Assembly (NCBI RefSeq): GCF_000014965.1
Contig: NC_008554.1
Location: 1,848,001 to 1,912,000 of the forward strand
Direction of reading: 5' to 3'
DNA length: 64,000 nucleotides
Source of the DNA: Syntrophobacter fumaroxidans MPOB
GTDB lineage: Bacteria > Desulfobacterota > Syntrophobacteria > Syntrophobacterales > Syntrophobacteraceae
How positions within the stretch are numbered: the stretch's first letter is position 1; each line of letters opens with the position of its first letter. The position numbers and the translations under genes are program-made. The notes below the pieces were generated by a model. The model saw nothing but the letters and a program-made list of their open reading frames with translations. It did no database searches and was not told the origin of the DNA. This document shows, piece after piece, positions 1 to 9,212 of this stretch.

Positions 1-404
1 GATTGGTATTCAGCCTGAAGGGCCTGGGCCTCGGGATCGTGTTTTTGATATTCCCTTATCTACTGGGGATAATGGGTGCCGGCGACGTCAAGCTCATGGG
101 CGCGGTCGGATCGATTCTGGGGTCGCGGGGAGTGTTCGCCGCGTTCCTGTTGACGTGCGTCGCCGGTGGTGTTCTTGCAGTCATTCTCATGGTCCTGAAT
201 TCGAAGCACACGATGAAACGGCTCAGTGCCGCGTGGGCCGCGGCACGAAGGCTCCCGGCCGAAGGTCGAGCGAGCGGCGTGCCTCCCGGCGGGGATTTGA
301 AAAGACCCGGGCTTGCCTACGGGGCGGCCATAGCGACGGGCACGATCGCGTTCATGGCCCTGGAATGGCTCGGGTACGACGTTTCACATCTTCTATGGTC
401 TTGA
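1..404 (+). CDS. Prepilin peptidase CpaA/TadV (A24 family), 5' end outside window
   Basis: Membrane aspartyl peptidase that would process Flp-type prepilins for the pilus system encoded downstream. Only the C-terminal part is present; the reading frame is open back to the window edge (frame of base 3). The GAGDVK motif carries the second catalytic Asp of the A24 family and is followed by hydrophobic membrane segments. It lies 53 bases before cpaB on the same strand, the usual cpaA-cpaB order. The first catalytic Asp must lie upstream and cannot be checked here. Confidence 0.85.
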   Translation, partial: LVFSLKGLGLGIVFLIFPYLLGIMGAGDVKLMGAVGSILGSRGVFAAFLLTCVAGGVLAVILMVLNSKHTMKRLSAAWAAARRLPAEGRASGVPPGGDLKRPGLAYGAAIATGTIAFMALEWLGYDVSHLLWS

Positions 405-457
405 ACGGCCCCAAACTTCGGCGCAGTATTGTCCGCAACAGCCTGGCGAGGTGACAC

Positions 458-1336
458 ATGGCGAGATTCAGAGCGATATTTCCGCTGGCCCTGGCGATCG
501 TATTGGCGCTGGTGGCCTCCGTTGTCGTCTACAAATGGGTTCAGATGAAGACCGGCGTGCAGACGACGGTCGTCACGGAAAAGGCGGAGCCGGGAGGCGT
601 GCAGGTGGCCCTGGCCAGCGCCGATCTCCCCTGGGGAACCAAGCTGACCCGGGAAATGGTGAAGATGGCGGAATATCCTCCCAAGCACCTGCCGGCCGGG
701 TATTTTTCGGACCCGGCAAAGATCGAGGGCAGGGTCCTCATAACCCCGGTCAAGCAGGGTGAGCAGCTCCTGGAGTCCAAGCTCGCCCCCCTCAGCGTGA
801 CGACCGGTGGGGTGTCGGCGGTCGTCAGCGTGGGCAAGCGCGCCATCGCCGTGGCGGGTGACAAAGTCATCGGGCTGGCCGGTTTCATCCAGCCCGGAAA
901 TTTCGTCGACGTGCTGGTCACCATCAGGGACACACAGGAAAAGACCCCCAGCACGAGCAAGGTGGTGCTGGAAAACGTTAAGGTGCTCGCCACCGGCACG
1001 GTGATCGACAAGAAGGCGGGGACCGAGCCGGGCCCGGTGGACGTCTTCACGCTCGAGGTCACGCCGGAGGAAGCGGAGCGGCTGGCGTTCGCGGCTTCCC
1101 TGGGCAAGCTCCATTTCGCCCTGAGAAACGTGACCGACACCGAGGTGGTTTACACCATGGGGACGACCATCGCCGACGCGCTGGATGCCTACCGGCCCCG
1201 CATGAAAATGGTGTCCGCCCAGCCCGTCGTGAAGTCCGAACCCGAAGCAAGGAAAGAACAGGCGAGATCCTTTTCCCGGATGGAAATCATCAAGGGCTCC
1301 AAGGTCTCGCAGGTCGATTTCGAAAACAGGCGGTAA
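458..1336 (+). CDS. cpaB: Flp pilus assembly protein CpaB (RcpC)
   Basis: A 292-residue periplasmic protein anchored by one N-terminal membrane segment (about residues 7-25). It has an SAF-like domain at about residues 45-115 (VALASADLPWGTKLTREMV), then an RcpC-type domain. In Tad systems this protein works with the outer-membrane secretin, possibly by binding peptidoglycan or gating the channel. The ATG at 458 follows a GGCGAGG stretch. It sits between the prepilin peptidase and the secretin genes, as in other tad loci. Length is typical of the family. Confidence 0.9.
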   Translation: MARFRAIFPLALAIVLALVASVVVYKWVQMKTGVQTTVVTEKAEPGGVQVALASADLPWGTKLTREMVKMAEYPPKHLPAGYFSDPAKIEGRVLITPVKQGEQLLESKLAPLSVTTGGVSAVVSVGKRAIAVAGDKVIGLAGFIQPGNFVDVLVTIRDTQEKTPSTSKVVLENVKVLATGTVIDKKAGTEPGPVDVFTLEVTPEEAERLAFAASLGKLHFALRNVTDTEVVYTMGTTIADALDAYRPRMKMVSAQPVVKSEPEARKEQARSFSRMEIIKGSKVSQVDFENRR

Positions 1337-1387
1337 GGGGGAAACCGCTTCCTGGAGAAACCCGAGGAGAGGAAAGGATACCTGTCT

Positions 1388-2836
1388 ATGTGCAGCAGGC
1401 TGGGTTTGGTGGGGTTCGTGAAGGCATCCATGGTCCTTGCCTTCTCTCTGGTGTTGATCTCTTCTTCCGCGCTCCACGCCGCCGGGCCGGTCAAGGTGGT
1501 CACGGGGGAACATGCCGCGAGGAAGATTCACCTCCAGGTGGGCAAGTCGGTCATCGTGCGGAGCGGCGCCCCGGTGGTGCGCACCACCCTGGGTTCCCCG
1601 GACGTCGCCGACATCGTGGCACTCTCCCCGACGCAGATTTATATTACCGGCAAGGCCACCGGGGTGACGAACCTCACTCTGTGGCAGAGCGACGACAAGG
1701 TGTCCGCGATCTATGACATCGAGGTGGCCCCGGACACCATGCGGCTCAAGGAGAAGCTGCACGAGGTCCTTCCCGGAGAACGGGACATCAAGGTTTCCGC
1801 CTCCCATGACTCGCTGACCCTCTCGGGAACGATCTCCAGCTCGACCCATCTCGCCCAGGCCATGACGCTTGCCGAGGCGTACAGCGGCGGGAAAAAGGTG
1901 ATCAACCTGCTCCAGGTGTCGGGCGTGCACCAAGTGATGCTGGAAGTGCGCGTGGCGGAAATGTCGCGCACCCTCACCAACCGGCTGGGAATCAATTCCA
2001 TCTGGAACGTGAACGGGAGCATGGGGGCTTCGCTGCTCGGGAACCTGGCTTCCCTGGACAAGTTCGCCGGGTCCGCCTCCGGGTCCAGCAGTGAGTTCAC
2101 CTTCGCGCCCACGGTCAACTCGCTGTTTCACATCCTCGGGGGACCGTTCACCTGGACGGCGTTCATCGACGCCCTCAAGGAAGACGGCCTCGTCAAGGTT
2201 CTTGCCGAGCCGACGCTCATCGCCATGAGCGGCCAGTCGGCCAGCTTCCTGGCCGGGGGGGAGTTTCCCATCCCCGTGCCGCAGGGGCTCGGGACCGTGG
2301 GAATCGAGTACAAGCAGTTCGGCGTCAGCCTGGCCTTCACGCCGACGGTGCTCAACGACAAGCGGATGAACATCATCGTCGCCCCCGAGGTGTCGGAGCT
2401 CGACTACACCACGGCGATCAACATAGCCGGGGTTGCCGTCCCGGGTCTCACCACCAGGAAGGTCTCCACGGCCATCGAGTTGAACGACGGTCAGAGCTTC
2501 GCCATCGCGGGGCTGCTCAAGGACACCATCCGGGAGGACGCGAAGAAATTCCCGATCCTGGGAAGCATTCCGGTGCTGGGAGCGCTTTTCCGCAGCGTTT
2601 CCTTCCAGAGAAACGAGACGGAACTGATCGTAATCGTCACGCCGCGGCTGGCGAAGCCCATAGACGTGGCCACCCAGCCGCTGCCGACGGACAAGTTCAT
2701 CGAGCCCAGCGATTCGGAGTTCTTCTTCCTGGGCCTGTTGCAGGGGCGAGCCCCAAAGCCGGCGCCGCGCGCGCCGCTGCCGATCACCGACAAAAAAGCG
2801 GGGTTCGACGGGGAATTCGGCCACACCGTGCCGTAG
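1388..2836 (+). CDS. cpaC: Tad/Flp pilus outer-membrane secretin CpaC (RcpA)
   Basis: A 482-residue secretin with a signal peptide (about residues 1-32). An N-terminal pilus-secretin domain (about 37-110) begins with the KIHLQVGKSVIV segment, then a BON-like region (about 115-175). The C-terminal secretin core (about 200-440) includes the VLAEPTLIAMSGQSASFLAG segment and the ELIVIVTPRLAKP end. It should form the outer-membrane ring through which the Flp pilus passes. ATG 1388 has a GAGGAGAGG site upstream. Members of this family lack the extra N1-N3 domains of type II secretins, and that fits the short length here. Confidence 0.93.
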   Translation: MCSRLGLVGFVKASMVLAFSLVLISSSALHAAGPVKVVTGEHAARKIHLQVGKSVIVRSGAPVVRTTLGSPDVADIVALSPTQIYITGKATGVTNLTLWQSDDKVSAIYDIEVAPDTMRLKEKLHEVLPGERDIKVSASHDSLTLSGTISSSTHLAQAMTLAEAYSGGKKVINLLQVSGVHQVMLEVRVAEMSRTLTNRLGINSIWNVNGSMGASLLGNLASLDKFAGSASGSSSEFTFAPTVNSLFHILGGPFTWTAFIDALKEDGLVKVLAEPTLIAMSGQSASFLAGGEFPIPVPQGLGTVGIEYKQFGVSLAFTPTVLNDKRMNIIVAPEVSELDYTTAINIAGVAVPGLTTRKVSTAIELNDGQSFAIAGLLKDTIREDAKKFPILGSIPVLGALFRSVSFQRNETELIVIVTPRLAKPIDVATQPLPTDKFIEPSDSEFFFLGLLQGRAPKPAPRAPLPITDKKAGFDGEFGHTVP

Positions 2837-2892
2837 CGGGGCGCGGTTGCGAATCTTACGAACATGCACTTCCTGGTGAGGGAGGGAGATAG

Positions 2893-3234
2893 ATGAAATT
2901 CAAACTGTTCTTGGTCGCGGTTTTGCTCCTTGTGGCAACGGTCGGCTCCGCCCGGGCTTTCGAGCCCGATTGGCCCTTCGATCTTTACTGCTGCGGCCCG
3001 CCGCCTCCGGAGGACACCTTCGGGGACGCATTCAGGAAGGCAAGAGCGGACCAGGCCCTGAACCCGGATGCGGGAAGGGACCTCGCGCCGGTGGAAGGGC
3101 TGGACGGGAGGGCCGCCGAGCTCGTCATGGACAAGTACTACAAGAGTTTCGGGAAAGAAGGTGAATCGTCGGCCGGCAAGACGGGGGGGAGCTATTTGCC
3201 CGCGGCGTTCATCAAGCAGCAAGGCGGGAAGTAG
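2893..3234 (+). CDS. Small exported protein within the tad locus, function unknown
   Basis: A 113-residue protein with a clear signal peptide ending near residue 22 (ARA-F). The mature part has a Cys-Cys pair followed by proline (YCCGPPPPED) and a charged, probably helical middle. A strong GGGAGGGA site precedes ATG 2893. It lies where some tad loci carry cpaD or another small periplasmic or outer-membrane factor, but I see no CpaD similarity. Its place between the secretin and pseudopilin genes suggests an accessory role at the secretin; that is inference only. Confidence 0.7.
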   Translation: MKFKLFLVAVLLLVATVGSARAFEPDWPFDLYCCGPPPPEDTFGDAFRKARADQALNPDAGRDLAPVEGLDGRAAELVMDKYYKSFGKEGESSAGKTGGSYLPAAFIKQQGGK

Positions 3235-3560
3235 GACCGGACCGGGTCTTCCCGGGGGTCTTCCGAAAGACTCGAGGGAACCGGTATCCACCATTCCCGC
3301 GAATGGATGCGCGCCACGCGGCGCGCAACGAAGAACGCGGGTTGTCACCGTCATTCCCGCCGGGGCGGGAATCCGGGGGCCCGGAGAATCGGCTCAGGCG
3401 TTCGCGGCTCGACGTTTCCGCGAATCGTCATGCGCCGTGGGATCGCTTCAAATTACGAGGATGTACCGTGCCGGCTCACTTTCGCAGGCACGCGGTGATT
3501 CCACGGCCACTCCACGGATGCCGGACCGCACCGGCATGACGGCGGGAGGAGGTTGCAAAA
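3235..3560. repeat. Intergenic cluster of REP-like palindromes
   Basis: Non-coding stretch of 326 bases with three short palindromes: CCATTC/GAATGG (3291-3306), ATTCCCGCC/GGCGGGAAT with a 2-base loop (3353-3372) and ATGCCGG/CCGGCAT (3518-3537). The middle one has the look of the CATTCCCGC-type extragenic palindromes dispersed in many proteobacterial genomes. It splits the tad operon between the small exported protein and the TadE-like gene, so it may stabilise mRNA or lower downstream expression. Confidence 0.55.
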
Positions 3561-4043
3561 ATGAAGACGAAACGTGTCGTGCCCAGGTTCCGCAAAGGCG
3601 TGGCGGCCATCGAGTTCGCGCTCATCCTGCCGCTGCTCGTGCTCCTGTTGTTCGGCATCATCGAGTTCGGGATCATTCTCTACGACCAGGCGGTGATCAC
3701 CAACGCCAGCAGGGAAGGCGCGCGGTTCGGGATTCTCTACGGCGCGGCAGCCGACGGCACCGCCACACCGAAGAGTGAAGCGGAAGTCAGGCAGGTCGTG
3801 CGCAACTACGCGCAGCAGTATCTCATCACCTTCGGGACCAAGGTGCTGGGGGACGCCGACATCAATGTGGCCGAGGAAACCGTGAACGGGCAAAACTATC
3901 GCAGGGTCACGATCAGCTATCCCTACACGTTTATCGTGCTGCCCCGGTTCATCACGTCCTTTTTCGGCGGCGGCCTGGGGCAGGACATCAATCTGTCGGC
4001 AAACGCGGTGATGCGCTACGAGTACCAGGGCCCGGCAGTCTAG
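3561..4043 (+). CDS. TadE-like pseudopilin
   Basis: A 160-residue minor pilin-like protein. The N-terminus has the TadE signature: a basic start, GVAAIEFALILPLLVLLLFG as membrane segment with the conserved Glu, then a helical stretch ending in NASREGARFG. TadE-type proteins are processed by the prepilin peptidase and help initiate Flp pilus assembly. It is followed by a TadG-like gene after 40 bases. Confidence 0.88.
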   Translation: MKTKRVVPRFRKGVAAIEFALILPLLVLLLFGIIEFGIILYDQAVITNASREGARFGILYGAAADGTATPKSEAEVRQVVRNYAQQYLITFGTKVLGDADINVAEETVNGQNYRRVTISYPYTFIVLPRFITSFFGGGLGQDINLSANAVMRYEYQGPAV

Positions 4044-4083
4044 ATTCAAGAGGGCTTCACCTGCGGGGAAGGAGGCTGGTGCG

Positions 4084-5367
4084 ATGAAAAAACATGCGAT
4101 TTTCTCAAAATCAAGGCTCTCCGAAAGGGACGGAGCGACGGTGATCATTGTCGCCCTTGCCCTCGTGATGCTCCTGGGTTTCGGCGCCTTTGCCGTGGAT
4201 ATCGGCTACCTGTACGTGGTCCGAAACGAACTGCAGAACGCGGCCGACGCCGGGGCGCTGGCCGGGGCGGCGGCACTCTACAACAATGACGGCACCGCGG
4301 TCCAACCGACGGCCAACGTGATCGGGCAAGAGGCGGCCATGCGCAACACTGCGGTTCGAACGGCGGTGGAGGTGACTCTGAACGGCAATTCGGGGGACGT
4401 GCAGCGGGGGCACTACTCATTCGCCACCGGAACGTTCACGCCCAATGCCTCGCTGCTGCCCGTGAGCCTCTGGAACGTGAGCACCGAAGAGCTCGACGCC
4501 AATACCGATTTCATCAACGCCGTGAAGGTGACCACCCACAGGAGCGCTCCGGCGGCGCCGTCGTTCTTCTCGAGGATTTTCGGCTACGATTCCTTCGCCC
4601 TGGCGGCCGAAGCCGTGGCATACATCGGGTTTGCGGGAACGCTGTATCCCCTTAACGTGGATAAGCCCATCGCCATGTGCCAGGAAAGTCTTCTCGATGC
4701 CGAGGGCAACTACTCCTGCTCCATCGGGCGCATGATCAACAGCGGCTCGGGCGCCGGGCACAACACCGCGGCGTGGACGAACTACAGCCAGCCGTGCGAA
4801 ACCGCCAATGCAAACGACATGGCCCAACTGCTGGCCGGTTGCGGCGGCTCCAACCCCACACCCATCATTTTGGGCACGGGGATGGGAACCAGCGGCGGCA
4901 TGCAGGACAGCACCTATCGCAAGAGCATCTTCAGCTGTTGGATCGATTCGCTTCGCGCCGGAAATCCCCTCCCGCTGGTTCTTCCCGTCGTGGAATGCCC
5001 CGGGAACAACCCCGGGCCCTGCTCGAAGGTGGTGGGGGCCGTCGAGGTCACCGTGGTCTGGATAACGGACGTGATCAACACGAACAAGCTCAACTATGAC
5101 GAGGTGCCGTCGATGATGAACACGGCGGAAAAAGCCCCATGGGCGTGCAGCGTTCCTCTCACCAAGGACTCCACGCAGGCCCAGATCAACCAGTGCTGGA
5201 ACGAGTTCGTGAGCTATTACAATCTGAAGAACGCCGACAACCAGAATGCGCCGATCGCCAAGAATTCCATCTACATGCTGCCGAGCTGCACCCCCCACGA
5301 TCCCGAGGGCGGCACGGGCGGGAAGAATTTCGGCATCCTTGCGAAGATCCCGGTGCTCGTCCGGTGA
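4084..5367 (+). CDS. TadG-like Flp pilus assembly protein
   Basis: A 427-residue protein with an N-terminal Tad_N membrane segment (about residues 19-40) followed by YLYVVRNELQNAADAGALAG, the hallmark of TadG-like proteins. The remainder is probably extracytoplasmic and cysteine-containing. I see no clear von Willebrand A domain, which some TadG proteins carry, so the C-terminal half is unassigned. An AAGGAGG site precedes ATG 4084. Its placement after TadE is standard. Confidence 0.85.
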   Translation: MKKHAIFSKSRLSERDGATVIIVALALVMLLGFGAFAVDIGYLYVVRNELQNAADAGALAGAAALYNNDGTAVQPTANVIGQEAAMRNTAVRTAVEVTLNGNSGDVQRGHYSFATGTFTPNASLLPVSLWNVSTEELDANTDFINAVKVTTHRSAPAAPSFFSRIFGYDSFALAAEAVAYIGFAGTLYPLNVDKPIAMCQESLLDAEGNYSCSIGRMINSGSGAGHNTAAWTNYSQPCETANANDMAQLLAGCGGSNPTPIILGTGMGTSGGMQDSTYRKSIFSCWIDSLRAGNPLPLVLPVVECPGNNPGPCSKVVGAVEVTVVWITDVINTNKLNYDEVPSMMNTAEKAPWACSVPLTKDSTQAQINQCWNEFVSYYNLKNADNQNAPIAKNSIYMLPSCTPHDPEGGTGGKNFGILAKIPVLVR

Positions 5368-5436
5368 TGCCGGCCCGGCTGGATAAACGATTGAAAGGGG
5401 GATGTCTCTGAAAATGGAACCCATCAAGGAGCGAAG

Positions 5437-6606
5437 ATGACTCAGGATTTGATTTCGGTGGTCCTGGACGTCAGAGACACTCCCACCCGGGCGGCGCTGG
5501 AGCGCGTGCTCAAATCGGTGCCGGGATTTGCGATCGGCAATCCTGACGACTCGGGTCCGGCGGATCTCCTGGTCATGGAGATCGGGTATGAGCCCGAAAA
5601 GGAGTTCCATGCCCTGCAGTCGCTTCTGAGCCTCGGGACGGTGGGAGAAGTCTTCCTCACGAGCTCCAAGCCGGACAAGGACATCCTGGTGCAGGCGCTG
5701 AGAGCCGGAGCCAGGGAATTCCTGTCTCAGCCCATCCAGGAAAAGGAGTTCCGGCAGTCTCTGGAGAAGTTCATCGAGCGGCGCCGGCTCAGCCTCAAGG
5801 AGAAGAAAACCTCGAAAAGCGGCCGGATCATCTCCCTGGTGGGAAGCAAGGGCGGGGTCGGGACCACCACCATTGCGGTGAACCTCGCCGGCAGCATCAT
5901 CCGGAACGACCATTTGAAATCCGTGGCCCTTATGGACATGAACCTCCTGTTCGGGGAGATCCCCCTCCTGCTCGACATCACTCCGTCCTACCACTGGGGC
6001 GAAATCGCCAGGAACATCACCCGGCTCGACGCCACCTTCCTCATGAGCGTGCTGCACCAGCACTCCTCGGGCCTCTACGTGCTCTCCTCGCCCAGCCAGC
6101 TCGCCGGACAGCACGCGGCCACGCCGGACGTTATGGAACAGCTTCTCACCCTGATGCGCAGGGTTTTCGATTTCGTGGTCATCGACGCCGGCCAGACCGC
6201 GGACGACGTCTCGTTGAAGGTCCTGGAAATGGCGGACACGGTTTTTCTCGTCTCCGTGCTGAGCCTTCCCTGTCTCGCCAACGTCAACCGGCTGCTGAGA
6301 CTTTTTTTCGACCTGGGATACCCCCACGAGGACAACGTGAAGGTGATCGTCAGCCGGTACGTCAAGAACACCGACGTGTCCCTGAAAGACGCCGAGCGCA
6401 GTTTGAACAAGAAGATATTCTGGACCATCCCCAACGACTACAAGGCGACCATGTCGTCCATGAACCAGGGGAAGGTGCTGTCGGTGGTGGCTCCCAGATC
6501 GCCCGTCACCGCCAGTATCGACGATCTTGCCGTCACCCTGCTCGGGAAGAAATCCAGGGATGACGGAGCCGGCTGGGGGCTAAAACTCTTTCGCCGGAGC
6601 CACTAG
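5437..6606 (+). CDS. cpaE: Pilus assembly protein CpaE/TadZ (MinD/ParA-like)
   Basis: A 389-residue protein with an atypical receiver-like N-terminal domain (about 1-115) and a MinD/ParA-like domain (about 128-380). TadZ proteins localise the pilus machine at the cell pole. The deviant Walker A reads GSKGGVGTTT (residues 136-145): the first signature Lys (K138) is present but the usual P-loop Lys before the Thr pair is Thr. Such atypical P-loops are known in CpaE/TadZ, so ATP may be bound but poorly hydrolysed. AAGGAG precedes ATG 5437. Confidence 0.9.
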   Translation: MTQDLISVVLDVRDTPTRAALERVLKSVPGFAIGNPDDSGPADLLVMEIGYEPEKEFHALQSLLSLGTVGEVFLTSSKPDKDILVQALRAGAREFLSQPIQEKEFRQSLEKFIERRRLSLKEKKTSKSGRIISLVGSKGGVGTTTIAVNLAGSIIRNDHLKSVALMDMNLLFGEIPLLLDITPSYHWGEIARNITRLDATFLMSVLHQHSSGLYVLSSPSQLAGQHAATPDVMEQLLTLMRRVFDFVVIDAGQTADDVSLKVLEMADTVFLVSVLSLPCLANVNRLLRLFFDLGYPHEDNVKVIVSRYVKNTDVSLKDAERSLNKKIFWTIPNDYKATMSSMNQGKVLSVVAPRSPVTASIDDLAVTLLGKKSRDDGAGWGLKLFRRSH

Positions 6607-6686
6607 GCCCCGGCCGATCCGCCGGGCGCGACCGCCCGTGCCGTTTGTTTTTCCTGAATGGACCGACACCGCGGAGGTGATTTTAC

Positions 6687-8093
6687 ATGTTCAACTTTAT
6701 GAACCGCAAACCCGAGCCGTCTTCCCGGGAAGAGAACGACGCGGCCATGGTCCGGGCCGAAGCGCCGGAAGAGCTCATGCGCAGGAGAACCAGGAAGCGC
6801 AGCATCATTCCCAACGAGTACTACGAGCTGAAAACTCGAATCCACGACCGCCTGATCGACCTGATCGACCTTTCGCTGCTCGACTCCCTCGACGTCAACG
6901 TGCTCAAGGTTCAAATCAGGAAGCTGGTGGAGAGAATACTCCTCGAGGAGGAGAATCAAATCCCGTTGAACCTCAACGAGAGGGATCATCTCTTCCGGGA
7001 AATCCAGGACGAAGTCTTCGGATTCGGCCCCCTCGAGCCTTTCCTGCAGGACCCGACGGTGTCCGACATCCTGGTGAACACGTACCGGCAAATCTACGTG
7101 GAGCGCTTCGGAAAGCTGGAGCTCACCGAGGCGAGGTTCAAGGACGACGGGCACCTCAGGAAGATCATCGACAAAATCGTTTCGGCCGTGGGACGGCGCA
7201 TCGACGAGTCCTCGCCGATGGTGGACGCGCGCCTCCCGGACGGCTCGCGCGTGAACGCCATTATCCCGCCCCTTTCCCTCGGAGGCCCGGCGCTTTCCAT
7301 ACGCCGCTTCTCGAGAGATCCGCTCGAGATGGGAGACCTCATCACCCTGAACACCCTGACGCCCGAAATCGGCGAAGTGCTCAAGGCCATCATCAAGGCG
7401 CGGCTCAACGTCCTCATTTCGGGGGGAACCGGCAGCGGGAAGACGACCCTTCTGAACGTTCTGTCGCGGTTTATCCCCGAGGAGGAACGGATCGTCACCA
7501 TCGAGGACGCGGCCGAGCTTCAGCTCAAGCAGACTCACCTGGTCAGGCTCGAAACCCGCCCGCCGAATATCGAGGGAAAGGGCGAAGTGACCCAGCGTGA
7601 ACTGGTGAAGAACACGCTGAGAATGCGTCCCGACCGGATCATCGTCGGCGAGGTCAGGGGCCAGGAAGCTTTCGACATGCTCCAGGCCATGAACACCGGT
7701 CACGACGGGTCGCTCACCACCATTCACGCCAACTCGCCCAGGGATGCCCTGATGAGGCTGGAGACCATGGTGGCCATGGCGGGGCTGGAGATTCCGGGCG
7801 ACTTTCTGAGAAGGTACATCGCTTCGGCCATCAACATCGTGGGCCAGCTTTCCCGCCTGGCCGACGGAAGCCGCAAGCTCGTCAGTCTCCAGGAAATCAC
7901 CGGCATGGAAGGAAGCATGGTGACCATGCAGGAAATCTTCACCTTCGAGCAGACGGGGATCGACGCGGAGGGCAAGGTGAAGGGGAGATTCAAGGCGTGC
8001 GGCATCCGGCCGAAGTTCGTGGAGAAACTGGACGCCATGAGCATCGCCCTCCCCAAAGGCATTTTCGATCCCCGAAGAGTCAACGACATCTGA
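6687..8093 (+). CDS. cpaF: Pilus assembly ATPase CpaF/TadA
   Basis: A 468-residue secretion ATPase of the VirB11/GspE family that powers Flp pilus extension and, in some species, retraction. The Walker A motif GGTGSGKTT places the catalytic Lys at residue 252. Downstream are the Asp/His boxes and the [17 protein letters not shown] segment with the conserved Glu. The N-terminal region (about 1-110) is the helical domain typical of CpaF. The start follows a consensus GGAGGTGAT site. Length is normal. Confidence 0.95.
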   Translation: MFNFMNRKPEPSSREENDAAMVRAEAPEELMRRRTRKRSIIPNEYYELKTRIHDRLIDLIDLSLLDSLDVNVLKVQIRKLVERILLEEENQIPLNLNERDHLFREIQDEVFGFGPLEPFLQDPTVSDILVNTYRQIYVERFGKLELTEARFKDDGHLRKIIDKIVSAVGRRIDESSPMVDARLPDGSRVNAIIPPLSLGGPALSIRRFSRDPLEMGDLITLNTLTPEIGEVLKAIIKARLNVLISGGTGSGKTTLLNVLSRFIPEEERIVTIEDAAELQLKQTHLVRLETRPPNIEGKGEVTQRELVKNTLRMRPDRIIVGEVRGQEAFDMLQAMNTGHDGSLTTIHANSPRDALMRLETMVAMAGLEIPGDFLRRYIASAINIVGQLSRLADGSRKLVSLQEITGMEGSMVTMQEIFTFEQTGIDAEGKVKGRFKACGIRPKFVEKLDAMSIALPKGIFDPRRVNDI

Positions 8094-8113
8094 ATCTCCC
8101 GGAGGGGCTTTCC

Positions 8114-9079
8114 ATGGATGCCATGTTTACCGTCGTCTTGTTCGTCCTTTTCCTGCTCATCCTGGAAACGCTTCGCTACGCCCTGTCCGCGATCAGAAAC
8201 CCCGAGGCCGTCAAGGTCCGCGAGCGCCTCAAATCGATGCCCGCATACGTGGACGAAGCCCCGGCGCCCGACATCGTCCGGCGGGAGCACCTCAGCGACA
8301 TTCCCTGGCTGAACCGGCTCCTTCTCACCATCCCCGGGGTGCGAAGATTCAACCTGCTGGTCAGGCAGGCGAACACGGGACATCCGGCCGGATTCTACCT
8401 GCTGCTGGCCCTGGTGCTGGCGGCCGTCGGGTACCTGATCGGGACGAGCCTTTTGAAGATCCCATACTCCGGCTTGCTGTGCGCCGTTTTGCTGTTCTTC
8501 GTGCCGGTTCTCATTCTCATGTCGCGGCGCAAGCAAAGAATGGAAAAATTCCAGCGGCAACTCCCCGAAGCCCTGGATCTCGTGTCCCGGGCGCTCAAGG
8601 CAGGGCATGCCTTTTCCGGGGGCATGAAAATGGTGGCCGATGAAATGGACGATCCCATCGGTCCCGAGTTCGACAAGACCCTCGATGAAATCAACTTCGG
8701 GGTGAGCGTGGCGGACGCGCTCAAGAACCTCGCGGCGAGAGTGGCCTGCCCCGACCTGAGCTATTTCGTGGTGGCCGTGCTCATTCAGCGGGAGTCCGGC
8801 GGGAACCTTGCCGACCTCATCGCGAGCATCACCCACCTGATCCGCGAGCGGTTCAAGCTGTACGGGCGGATTCGCGTGCTGTCGGCCGAGGGCCGGGCCT
8901 CCGCGATCATTTTGATCGCGATCCCGATATTTGTCGCGGCGGCGCTCCTTGTCGTCAGCAGGAGCTACATCACGACGCTGGCCGATGACCGGATCGGGAG
9001 AGTCCTTATCGGCATAGCCGTCTGCATGATGATCTTCGGAGTGGTGGTCATGAGAAAAATGATCCGAATCGATGTTTGA
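8114..9079 (+). CDS. tadB: Flp pilus inner-membrane protein TadB
   Basis: A 321-residue inner-membrane platform protein of the T2SSF (GspF) superfamily. Membrane helices lie near the N-terminus (about 5-22), at about 95-140 and at the C-terminus. The T2SSF core includes LPEALDLVSRALKAGHAF, the usual TadB segment. The frame is open further upstream, but ATG 8114 is chosen because it follows GGAGGGG 20 bases after the cpaF stop and begins a membrane helix. Confidence 0.9.
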   Translation: MDAMFTVVLFVLFLLILETLRYALSAIRNPEAVKVRERLKSMPAYVDEAPAPDIVRREHLSDIPWLNRLLLTIPGVRRFNLLVRQANTGHPAGFYLLLALVLAAVGYLIGTSLLKIPYSGLLCAVLLFFVPVLILMSRRKQRMEKFQRQLPEALDLVSRALKAGHAFSGGMKMVADEMDDPIGPEFDKTLDEINFGVSVADALKNLAARVACPDLSYFVVAVLIQRESGGNLADLIASITHLIRERFKLYGRIRVLSAEGRASAIILIAIPIFVAAALLVVSRSYITTLADDRIGRVLIGIAVCMMIFGVVVMRKMIRIDV

Positions 9080-9212
9080 CCCCGGATGGACAAGGGGGCG
9101 AGGGCATTCCGCGTCCCGGGGGACAACCCCCGGCGGCTTCCGGGTTGCGCCGGGGCGACGTTTCGACCCGATTTCTGCATACAATCGCAAGCCCTTCAAG
9201 GGGACGGGAACG

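Noticed and set aside
317-2869. 850-codon open frame on the - strand opposite cpaB and the secretin
   Set aside because: It is the antisense shadow of high-GC coding DNA: the protein is His/Arg/Gly-rich with no domain, and the + strand genes are certain.
9072-9212. Upstream extension of tadC to 9072
   Set aside because: The extra 47 residues are Arg/Gly-rich and unlike TadC; ATG 9213 has a better site and begins a membrane helix.
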